The notes beneath the pieces are model-generated. The model did not search any database. It was not told where the DNA came from and worked only from the letters and a program-made list of their open reading frames with translations. Positions 15,198 to 22,311 of a DNA stretch of 35,138 nucleotides are shown one piece after another; within the stretch, counting starts at the first letter, position 1; every line of letters starts with the position of its first letter. The DNA is from Clostridiales bacterium (GTDB lineage Bacteria; Bacillota; Clostridia; Christensenellales; Borkfalkiaceae), in NCBI GenBank assembly GCA_015055735.1, contig SVHP01000013.1:1-35138 (forward strand), given 5' to 3'. The translations under genes and the position numbers were made by a program.

Positions 15198-16286
15198 ATG
15201 GATGATATTGATAAAATTATTTATGATATCGCAATAGTTGGGGCAGGACCTGCAGGGGCTATTTTTGCAAAAGAATTAGCTATCGTTCGTCCCGATTTGA
15301 AAATTTTACTTATTGATGGGCAAATCTCAACGGTTACAAAACCGTGTGGTGGACTTCTTTCAATGGATGCGCAAAAACTTCTAGCTAAATTAGATTTAAC
15401 ACTTCCTAAAAGTATTCTTGAAGATCCACAAATATTTGCGGTGCAAACGATTGACGTCGAGCAAAAGTTAGTTAAATATTATCAACGATATTATATAAAT
15501 ATGGATAGATACGCTTTTGATAAGTGGCTTGTTTCACTTGTTCCTACAAGCGTTACGTTATGTAAAGGAAAATGTTTAAAAATAAAAGATGAAGGGGAAG
15601 TTTTTAGTATTCATATTAAGAAAAATTCTTATAAAGTACAAGCAAACGCAAAATTAATTGTTGGTGCTGATGGCGGTGGTTCGATTGTAAGGCGTACGTT
15701 TTTTTCGCCTATAAAAGTGCAGTACGTTGCAATTCAACAATGGTTTAAGAATAAAGGTCAAAAATTACCTTATTATTCTTGCATTTTTGATACTAAAACA
15801 AGTGATAGTTGCTCTTGGATAATACGTAAAGGTGATTACGTTGTGTTTGGTGGCGCATTTGATAAAAAGAATTGTCGTAAGTCGTTTGAAAATCAAAAAA
15901 CAAGGCTAGAATCATTTCTTGGTAATTCATTTGGACAATCAGTAAAAACCGAAGCGTGTCTAGTTTCTAGCCCACGAATGATGAAGGATTTTTGTACGGG
16001 GAAGGATAGAGTTTTTCTACTTGGTGAAGCGGCTGGTTTTATAAGTTCAAGTTCTTTTGAAGGATTAAGCAGTGCGATATTAAGTGGTAAATTACTTGCA
16101 GAATCCTTTTACAAAGCAAGACGTTATGACGACGTGCAACGTATATATCGAAAAAGTACTAGAAGATTAAGGGCTAAACTTTATCTTAAAACGCTAAAAA
16201 GAAAACTTTTATGCTCTTCAACGATTAGAAAACTTATTATGAAATCAGGAATACAAAGCATTAGTCTTTATGATAAACAAACCTGA
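15198..16286 (+). CDS. FAD-dependent oxidoreductase of the geranylgeranyl reductase type
   Basis: A 362-residue flavoprotein. The N-terminal Rossmann motif is GAGPAG (15-20), followed by an acidic residue at the end of the second strand (LLID). A PCGG motif (49-52) matches the PxGG signature of the geranylgeranyl reductase-like branch of the PHBH fold. VGADG lies at 155-159 and the FAD-binding LGEAAGF at about 275-281, with glutamate in place of the usual aspartate of GD..G. The C-terminal ~60 residues are very basic (KARRYDDVQRIYRKSTRRLRAK...), suggesting membrane or nucleic-acid contact. The substrate is unknown; no isoprenoid genes are nearby. The ribosome binding site is weak (TAGGT). A strong terminator follows. 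Confidence 0.78.
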   Translation: MDDIDKIIYDIAIVGAGPAGAIFAKELAIVRPDLKILLIDGQISTVTKPCGGLLSMDAQKLLAKLDLTLPKSILEDPQIFAVQTIDVEQKLVKYYQRYYINMDRYAFDKWLVSLVPTSVTLCKGKCLKIKDEGEVFSIHIKKNSYKVQANAKLIVGADGGGSIVRRTFFSPIKVQYVAIQQWFKNKGQKLPYYSCIFDTKTSDSCSWIIRKGDYVVFGGAFDKKNCRKSFENQKTRLESFLGNSFGQSVKTEACLVSSPRMMKDFCTGKDRVFLLGEAAGFISSSSFEGLSSAILSGKLLAESFYKARRYDDVQRIYRKSTRRLRAKLYLKTLKRKLLCSSTIRKLIMKSGIQSISLYDKQT

Positions 16287-16315
16287 TTTGCTTAAATTTT
16301 TTATAAAGGAAAAAC

Positions 16316-16355
16316 AAAAAACGGCTTGGGATTAAAAATCTCAAGCCGTTTTTTT
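16316..16355. terminator. Bidirectional terminator between the FAD oxidoreductase and SRP RNA genes
   Basis: A-run, stem ACGGCTTG/CAAGCCGT (16321-16328 with 16342-16349) extended by GGAT/ATCT with one G-T pair, loop TAAAA, then seven T. The A-run before the left arm lets it also act on minus-strand transcripts. Confidence 0.85.
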
Positions 16356-16364
16356 GCAAAAAAA

Positions 16365-16631
16365 ACCGTGCAACTAGTTTTGACAGTGATCGCCGAAGCG
16401 TTAACATAGTAGGTGGCTCCCTCAAAGCAACCTTATATCACACGAAACTGACTGCTTAGTGCTGCTGTATTCCTACTCTGACACGGTTCACAGGGCTTCG
16501 TTGCATAAGACCTTGATATCATCACTCCTTATTATGCACAGCCTTCCACGATAAAAGCCTAGACTAGCATTCTGTTCCGCTAAGCGAATTGCGGATTACA
16601 GGGCATCGCTAACTCCCCACATAGCACGGCT
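16365..16631 (-). ncRNA. Signal recognition particle RNA, large Gram-positive type
   Basis: RNA scaffold of the signal recognition particle, which with Ffh directs ribosomes making membrane proteins to the SecYEG channel. On the minus strand the 5' end GCCGTGC (16630-16624) pairs with the 3' end GCACGGT (16371-16365). The Alu-domain segment GTGGGGAG..TAGCG.TGCCCTGTA near the 5' end is very like Bacillus scRNA. The conserved helix 8 is present with GTCAG, the GGAA tetraloop (16473-16470) and CAGCAGCA, and AACGCTT lies near the 3' end. The length of about 267 nt matches the Gram-positive class with an Alu domain. The 3' end runs into a T-run followed by the shared terminator. The gene is divergent from ileS. 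Confidence 0.95.
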
Positions 16632-16636
16632 ATATT

Positions 16637-16665
16637 ATTCTAAACTAAATTGCAAAAATTAGCAA
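16637..16665 (-). promoter_or_regulatory. Promoter of the SRP RNA gene
   Basis: On the minus strand: TTGCTA (16665-16660), a 17-base spacer, TAGAAT (16642-16637). The predicted start at 16631-16630 coincides with the 5' end deduced from the closing stem. Confidence 0.7.
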
Positions 16666-16704
16666 GTAATTTTCAACTAAAATTAGTTATTTGTAAAAAA
16701 AGAC

Positions 16705-16733
16705 TTTACATTTTTCGCAATTATAAGTATAAT
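16705..16733 (+). promoter_or_regulatory. Promoter for ileS
   Basis: TTTACA at 16705-16710, a 17-base spacer, TATAAT at 16728-16733. The leader to the ATG at 16791 is only about 50 bases and has no room for a T-box. A TAGTTT-C-AAACTA inverted repeat (16744-16756) lies just after the predicted start. Confidence 0.75.
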
Positions 16734-16790
16734 TTATAAGATGTAGTTTCAAACTAGGCAAATTATAGACTATAAATTCGGGAGACGAGT

Positions 16791-19700
16791 ATGTATAAAA
16801 AAGTTGACACAACCTTAAACTTTCTCGACAGGGAAAAAGAAGTATTAGAATTTTGGAAAGAAAACAAGATTTTCGAACAAAACGTTGCTGAAAACCAAGG
16901 CAATCGTGAATTTACCTTTTACGACGGTCCACCAACAGCTAACGGAAAACCACACATCGGTCACATTTTGACACGTGTTATAAAGGATATTATTCCACGT
17001 TATCACGTTATGAAAGGCGACCACTGTTTAAGAAAGGCTGGTTGGGATACTCACGGCCTTCCCGTTGAACTGGAAGTTGAAAAACTTTTAGGCATTGACG
17101 GAAAGCAAGAGATTGAAAAGTACGGTATCGAACCTTTCATCAAAAAATGTAAAGAAAGCGTTTGGAAATACAAGGGCGAATGGGAAAAAATGAGTGACCG
17201 TGTAGGCTATTGGGCAGACATGGAAAACCCTTACGTTACTTACGACGATAACTATATCGAATCGGTATGGTGGGCAATAAAGACCATTGCAGAAAAAGGC
17301 CTTTTATATAAGGGACATAAAATCGTTCCATACTGCCCACGTTGTGGAACTGCACTATCATCTCACGAAGTTGCGCAAGGCTATAAGGACGTTAAGGAAA
17401 CGTCAGTATTCGTGCGCTTTAAGATGAAAGATAGAGAAAACGCTTACTTCCTTGCTTGGACTACTACGCCTTGGACTCTTCCATCAAACGTTGCGTTATG
17501 TATGAATCCAAAGGAAGACTACGCTGAAATTATCGCTGAAGACGGCGCAACTTACGTTTTAGCAAATGCGCTCGTTCCTTCATTATTTGAAAATTATCAA
17601 ACGGTTAGCATCAAAAAGGGTATTGAATACGAACACGCTGAATATATCCCACTATTCGACTATGCTATCGGCTCGTTCAAAGAAAAGGCTTACTATATCG
17701 TTTGCGACGGATACGTAACCCTTACCGACGGTAGTGGTATCGTTCATATTGCGCCTGCATTTGGTGAAGACGATGCTAACGTTGGTAGAAAATATAATCT
17801 TCCTTTCGTTAAACTTGTTGACGATAGAGGAAATATGCTCGATTGCACGGGTATTCTTGCAGGTAAGTTCGTTAAAGATGCCGATAAGATTATTATCAAA
17901 ATGCTCAAAGAAAACGGATTGCTATTTAAGGAACTTGCATTTGAACACAGTTATCCTTTCTGTTGGAGATGTGATACACCACTTCTATATTACGCTCGTT
18001 CAAGCTGGTTTATCAAAATGACAGCCGTTAAAGATAGACTTATTGAAGCAAACAATTCTATAAATTGGATGCCTGAAACTATCAAGCACGGTAGAATGGG
18101 CAACTTCCTAGAAAACGTTATCGATTGGGGGCTTTCAAGAGAACGTTATTGGGGTACTCCACTACCTGTTTGGGTATGTGAAAAGTGTGGCAAGATTCAC
18201 GTTATCGGTTCTAAAAAGGAACTTAAAGATTTGTGCCATATAGAAGGGGATATCGAACTTCACCGTCCATATATAGATAACTGTACTTTCGAGTGTGAAT
18301 GTGGTGGAACGTTCGTTAGAGAAAAGGAAGTTATCGACTGTTGGTTTGACTCAGGCTCAATGCCTTTTGCTCAATACCACTATCCGTTTGAAAATAAGGA
18401 ATTGTTTGAAAGCCACTTCCCAGCCGACTTCATAAGTGAAGCAATCGACCAAACTCGTGGTTGGTTCTATACGCTTTTGGCAATTTCGACCTTATTGTTT
18501 GATAAAGCGCCGTTCAAAAACTGTATAGTTTTAGGCCACGTAAACGACAAAAACGGTATAAAAATGAGTAAGCACAAAGGCAACGTAGTTGACCCTTGGA
18601 CGATTCTAGATAAGCAAGGCGCTGACGCTGTAAGATGGTATTTCTATACCGGTTCTGCGCCATGGCTACCTTCAAGATTCTATGAAGAAGCCGTTTCGGA
18701 AGCGCAAAGAAAGTTCATGGGTACGCTTTGGAACACTTATGCGTTCTACGTGCTTTACGCTGATATAGATAAATTTAACCCTGCTGATTACGATATTAAG
18801 GACTGCAAGTTGACCTTAATGGATAAGTGGGTACTTTCAAAACTTAACAGCCTTGTTAAGACTGTTGACGACGGATTAAACGCATACAATATTTTTGATA
18901 GTGCAAGGGCTCTTCAAAGTTTCACTGACGACCTATCTAACTGGTACGTTCGTCGTGGTAGAGAAAGATATTGGGGTTCGGACATGACCGACGATAAGAT
19001 CGCTGCGTACATGACATTATACACCGTACTCGTTACTATGGCTAAACTTTCTGCGCCTTTCACACCGTTTATGGCTGAAAGTATTTATCAAAACTTAGTT
19101 CCTAATTTCTTTAAGGACGCGCCTAAGTCAGTACATTTATGCGCTTTCCCTACGGTTGATGAAAATGCAATCGATAAGAATCTGGAAGACGGAATGCAAA
19201 ACGTATTAGATATAGTCGTTTTAGGTAGAGCTTGTAGAAATACTGCTAACGTTAAAAATAGACAACCTTTAAGAAAGATTTTCGTTTGCTCTGAAAGAAG
19301 AACTGAACTTTCTGAAGGCTTGTTAGAAATTGCAAAAGACGAACTTAACGTTAAAGAAGTTGAATACTTAATTGACGCAACCAAGTTCGTTACTTATAAA
19401 ATTAAACCACAACTAAAAACCTTAGGTCCAAAGTACGGCGCAAAACTAGGTAAGGTAAGAAAATTCCTAGACACTTGCAACGCTAACGAAGTTGTTTCAA
19501 CCGTTAAGAAAGGCGAAATTTATAAGGTTGACTTTGAAGGCGATGCGTTCGAATTCAGCATTGACGACCTATTGATTTCAACAGAGAGCGCCGAAGGCTT
19601 TATCGCTTCTAGCGATAATGGAATAACGGTAGTAATGGATACCGTAGTTACCGACGAATTGAGAGCAGAAGGCGTTGTGAGAGAACTTATTTCTAAAATT

Positions 19701-19922
19701 CAATCTATGAGAAAGGAAGCTGGATTTGAAGTAGTTGATAGAATTACTATTAACTATCTCACCGACAGTCAAGAAATCAAAAATTCTTTAGAAAACGGAA
19801 AGGATCTAAAGAGCGTAGTTCTTGCCGACAGTATCGTAGAAGGGGATGGTCAAGGCTTTAAGAAAGAACTTGATATCAACGGAAATAACTGTACTATTAT
19901 CTTAAACAAGGTAGCAAAATAA
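16791..19922 (+). CDS. ileS: Isoleucyl-tRNA synthetase, type 2-like
   Basis: Charges tRNA-Ile with isoleucine; class I synthetase. At 1043 residues it is longer than the common bacterial type 1 enzyme (~920-940) and near the length of type 2 enzymes such as that of Thermus. The HIGH motif is HIGH at 55-58 in NGKPHIGH and the KMSKS motif is KMSKH at 591-595. Zinc-type clusters are CPRCG (after about residue 184) and a second group around CEKCG...CECGG. The editing domain threonine-rich TTTPWTLPSN is present. The extended C-terminal domain (GPKYGAKLGKVRKF onward) is typical of type 2. GGGAG precedes the ATG. Type 2 enzymes are generally less sensitive to mupirocin. The next gene overlaps the stop codon by one base. 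Confidence 0.95.
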   Translation: MYKKVDTTLNFLDREKEVLEFWKENKIFEQNVAENQGNREFTFYDGPPTANGKPHIGHILTRVIKDIIPRYHVMKGDHCLRKAGWDTHGLPVELEVEKLLGIDGKQEIEKYGIEPFIKKCKESVWKYKGEWEKMSDRVGYWADMENPYVTYDDNYIESVWWAIKTIAEKGLLYKGHKIVPYCPRCGTALSSHEVAQGYKDVKETSVFVRFKMKDRENAYFLAWTTTPWTLPSNVALCMNPKEDYAEIIAEDGATYVLANALVPSLFENYQTVSIKKGIEYEHAEYIPLFDYAIGSFKEKAYYIVCDGYVTLTDGSGIVHIAPAFGEDDANVGRKYNLPFVKLVDDRGNMLDCTGILAGKFVKDADKIIIKMLKENGLLFKELAFEHSYPFCWRCDTPLLYYARSSWFIKMTAVKDRLIEANNSINWMPETIKHGRMGNFLENVIDWGLSRERYWGTPLPVWVCEKCGKIHVIGSKKELKDLCHIEGDIELHRPYIDNCTFECECGGTFVREKEVIDCWFDSGSMPFAQYHYPFENKELFESHFPADFISEAIDQTRGWFYTLLAISTLLFDKAPFKNCIVLGHVNDKNGIKMSKHKGNVVDPWTILDKQGADAVRWYFYTGSAPWLPSRFYEEAVSEAQRKFMGTLWNTYAFYVLYADIDKFNPADYDIKDCKLTLMDKWVLSKLNSLVKTVDDGLNAYNIFDSARALQSFTDDLSNWYVRRGRERYWGSDMTDDKIAAYMTLYTVLVTMAKLSAPFTPFMAESIYQNLVPNFFKDAPKSVHLCAFPTVDENAIDKNLEDGMQNVLDIVVLGRACRNTANVKNRQPLRKIFVCSERRTELSEGLLEIAKDELNVKEVEYLIDATKFVTYKIKPQLKTLGPKYGAKLGKVRKFLDTCNANEVVSTVKKGEIYKVDFEGDAFEFSIDDLLISTESAEGFIASSDNGITVVMDTVVTDELRAEGVVRELISKIQSMRKEAGFEVVDRITINYLTDSQEIKNSLENGKDLKSVVLADSIVEGDGQGFKKELDINGNNCTIILNKVAK

Positions 19923-20785
19923 TGAGAGTAGCAGAGTGGAAAGACTATTCGGTCATTGCCACGGGTAACGGATATAAACTTGAAGATTGGGCGGGAGTGA
20001 CTTTACTTCGCCCAGATCCACAAGTTATATGGAATAGCCAAATGGATATGGACGGGTATAAAAAACTCGTTGCAAAATATATCCGAAGTGAAACGGGTGG
20101 TGGACGCTGGCTAATAAAAGGCAAAATGCCTACCGAGTGGACTATTTCGTATAAAGACTTAAAATTCAAAATCAAGCCTATGGGCTTTAAGCATACGGGG
20201 CTTTTTCCCGAACAAGCAGTTAATTGGGATTTAATGACCGACCTTATTAAAAACGCAGGTAGGGAGATAAACGTACTAAACTTATTTGCATACACGGGTG
20301 GCGCTACGGTTGCTTGCGCAAAGGCAGGCGCAAAAGTATGCCACGTGGACGCTGCTAAAGGCATGGTCGAGCGTGCAGGCGAAAATGTTAGACTTTCTAA
20401 CGTTGGAGAAGGTAAGGTTAGATACATAATCGACGACTGCAAAAAGTTTGTGGAAAGAGAAATAAGAAGGGGCAAGACTTACGACGCTATCATTATGGAC
20501 CCACCGAGTTATGGCAGAGGTCCTAACGGTGAAATGTGGAAGTTGGAAAACGAGCTTTATTCTTTCGTTACCTTGTGTTCAAAAGTGTTAAGCGATAATC
20601 CTTTGTTCGTTCTTATTAACAGTTATACGACAGGATTGCAACCACAAGTGCTTAAAAACATCTTGGCGCTAACTATCGCAAACCAAAAAGGTGGAAAAAT
20701 CGAAGCCTACGAAGTAGGACTCAAAACACAGGAAAAAGGCGTAGTTTTACCATGTGGAAACAGTGGTATTTGGATAAATGAATAA
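19922..20785 (+). CDS. Class I SAM-dependent methyltransferase, RlmI/RlmK-like (probable rRNA methyltransferase)
   Basis: A 287-residue methyltransferase. Motif I is NLFAYTGGATVA (about 120-131), followed by the acidic HVDAAKGMVERA strand for SAM binding. The catalytic motif DPPSYGRG (193-200) is of the N6-adenine/C5-cytosine RNA methyltransferase group seen in RlmI/RlmK-like proteins. No PUA domain is present at the N-terminus; residues 1-85 instead form a short beta-rich region. The target is likely 23S rRNA but I cannot specify the nucleotide. The ATG shares its A with the ileS TAA stop (TAATG), so translation is coupled, and an RluA-type pseudouridine synthase follows 15 bases later. This makes an ileS-methyltransferase-pseudouridine synthase operon. 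Confidence 0.85.
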   Translation: MRVAEWKDYSVIATGNGYKLEDWAGVTLLRPDPQVIWNSQMDMDGYKKLVAKYIRSETGGGRWLIKGKMPTEWTISYKDLKFKIKPMGFKHTGLFPEQAVNWDLMTDLIKNAGREINVLNLFAYTGGATVACAKAGAKVCHVDAAKGMVERAGENVRLSNVGEGKVRYIIDDCKKFVEREIRRGKTYDAIIMDPPSYGRGPNGEMWKLENELYSFVTLCSKVLSDNPLFVLINSYTTGLQPQVLKNILALTIANQKGGKIEAYEVGLKTQEKGVVLPCGNSGIWINE

Positions 20786-20800
20786 AACGGAAATTTTATT

Positions 20801-21511
20801 ATGGAAGATCTTATAATTTTACACGAAGACAATCATATTATAGTGGTATTAAAACCACAAAATATCCCTTCTTGCGAAGACGAGAGCAAAGACATGGATA
20901 TGCTTACAATGATTAAAGAATATATCAGAGTGAAGTACAATAAAACGGGCAACGTATATTTAGGGCTAGTGCATAGGCTTGACCGACCAACGGGTGGGGT
21001 TATGGTCTTTGCGAAGAGTTCTAAAGCGGCGTCTAGACTATCCGAGCAACTAAAGAGTGGCGACTTTGAAAAAAGATACTTTGCAGTGCTTATGGGAGTG
21101 CCTAAAGAAGAAAAGGCAACCTTAACCCACTACATGAAGAAAAACGCCATTAACAATATGGTTTACGTTTGTCCACCGACCGTTCAGGGCGCAAAGTTTG
21201 CAGAACTAGAATATAGCGTTTTGCAAAAAGTCAACGACTTATCGTTAGTGGACGTTAGATTGCACACGGGTAGAAGTCATCAAATCCGTGTGCAAATGAA
21301 CGCTATCGGTACACCGCTTTACGGCGACATGAGATACGGTGGTGAAAAGGCAAAGAAAGGACACTTGGCTTTGTGGGCTTATTATCTTTCGTTTACTCAC
21401 CCTGTAAGTAAGGAAAGAATGGTTTTCCGTGTTCAGCCACCAAAGGATAATACGCCTTGGAACTTGTTCGATACCGAACGTTCGGTAACCATAATTAAAC
21501 CAAGTATTTAA
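20801..21511 (+). CDS. RluA-family pseudouridine synthase
   Basis: Isomerises uridine to pseudouridine in rRNA or tRNA. The 236-residue protein is a bare catalytic domain without an S4 domain. Motif II is LVHRLDRPTGGVMVFAK with catalytic D61; motif I is around HIIVVLKP; RYFAVL and the C-terminal HTGRSHQIRVQ and GDMRYGG are typical of the RluA branch. It follows the methyltransferase by 15 bases and ends just before a shared bidirectional terminator, so it is the last gene of the ileS operon. Substrate site not deducible. A second, different RluA-type enzyme with an S4 domain is encoded at 24556. Confidence 0.92.
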   Translation: MEDLIILHEDNHIIVVLKPQNIPSCEDESKDMDMLTMIKEYIRVKYNKTGNVYLGLVHRLDRPTGGVMVFAKSSKAASRLSEQLKSGDFEKRYFAVLMGVPKEEKATLTHYMKKNAINNMVYVCPPTVQGAKFAELEYSVLQKVNDLSLVDVRLHTGRSHQIRVQMNAIGTPLYGDMRYGGEKAKKGHLALWAYYLSFTHPVSKERMVFRVQPPKDNTPWNLFDTERSVTIIKPSI

Positions 21512-21536
21512 GTAGAATTTAATAATAAATCGGATA

Positions 21537-21564
21537 AAAGCGGTGGCGAGTAAGCCACCGCTTT
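21537..21564. terminator. Bidirectional terminator between the pseudouridine synthase and MntP-like genes
   Basis: A perfect 11-base-pair stem, AAAGCGGTGGC (21537-21547) with GCCACCGCTTT (21554-21564), loop GAGTAA. It ends exactly at the stop codon of the minus-strand gene. Flanking A/T tracts are short. Confidence 0.75.
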
Positions 21565-22101
21565 CTATATAAATAAACCGAGCAACTTGTATCCGCCGAG
21601 CATGATTAAAATTATGGGCGAAAACCACTCGATTTTGCCAAATTTTTTGGCTATTGGCGTTTGGGATAAGACTATCCCTAAAAAAATCATAAGAGCATGG
21701 CAAACGGCAATAGTAAGTGGCACGTAAAACTCGTTTATACCCATTAAAGAAAGTGATAAATTCGCTAAAGCACCGTCAAGCCCAACGGCAAAACCAACGC
21801 ATAAAATTTGATTGATTATTCCTTTATCTTTGGCTTTGTGACCACCGTCGTTTTTGTTTTTTATAAGGTTAAAAAGTCCTATAAAAATTAAAATCAGCCC
21901 GCCTAAACTTGCCGTTTGTTCGTTTACGTAATCGCTTAATAACTTGGTTGCGTAATTGGTGATTAAGCACATTAAAAATACCGTGATAGCAATTCCTATA
22001 ACTATGGAAAATTTTTTCTTGCTTAAAAAGGAAAGGGAAAAGCCACACACGAAAGAATCTATGCTAACGGTTAGCGCCGTTAATATTAAAAAGTACGTCA
22101 T
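21565..22101 (-). CDS. MntP/YtaF-like membrane protein (putative manganese exporter)
   Basis: A 178-residue integral membrane protein with about six hydrophobic segments arranged as two related halves. Each half has an aspartate in a membrane helix, as in the MntP family: D15 in TVSIDSFVCG and D109 in AVGLDGALANLS. The central cytoplasmic loop is short and charged (KNKNDGGHKAKDKG). MntP proteins export Mn2+; YtaF, a related sporulation-associated protein, is the other possibility, and I cannot separate the two. There is no room for a yybP-ykoY riboswitch because I find no long leader with that structure upstream. GGGA precedes the ATG. It converges on the ileS operon and is divergent from the surface protein gene. 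Confidence 0.8.
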   Translation of the reverse strand: MTYFLILTALTVSIDSFVCGFSLSFLSKKKFSIVIGIAITVFLMCLITNYATKLLSDYVNEQTASLGGLILIFIGLFNLIKNKNDGGHKAKDKGIINQILCVGFAVGLDGALANLSLSLMGINEFYVPLTIAVCHALMIFLGIVLSQTPIAKKFGKIEWFSPIILIMLGGYKLLGLFI

Positions 22102-22234
22102 TTGTGTATCCCAAAAATTCAGTTGTTATAGTTTATCTTATTCTTAAAAAGGTAAAAAAGTGAGAGTTGTTTACCGCTTTTAAATAAAAAAGAGAATAAA
22201 AATCATAATATTTTAAAAAATGGTCAAAAGGGGA

Positions 22235-22263
22235 TTGACAAGCCTTTGTTTTTTGTGTAAAAT
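22235..22263 (+). promoter_or_regulatory. Strong promoter for the surface protein gene
   Basis: TTGACA at 22235-22240, a 17-base spacer, TAAAAT at 22258-22263. The block GATTGACAAGCCT is identical to that in the rpsJ promoter (30518-30530), suggesting high expression. GTAAGGAG precedes the start. Confidence 0.8.
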
Positions 22264-22311
22264 ATATGGGTATATTATACATAATATAAAGGTAAGGAGT
22301 TTTAGGCTTAT

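Noticed and set aside
16640-16790. T-box leader upstream of ileS
   Set aside because: The leader after the predicted start is only about 50 bases and has no T-box consensus or antiterminator.
19945-20475. Long minus-strand open frame (176 codons) opposite the methyltransferase gene
   Set aside because: Antisense shadow of a clearly recognised gene; no ribosome binding site and no protein-like motifs.
22102-22311. yybP-ykoY manganese riboswitch for the MntP-like gene
   Set aside because: No long structured leader with the expected helices on the minus strand upstream of 22101.
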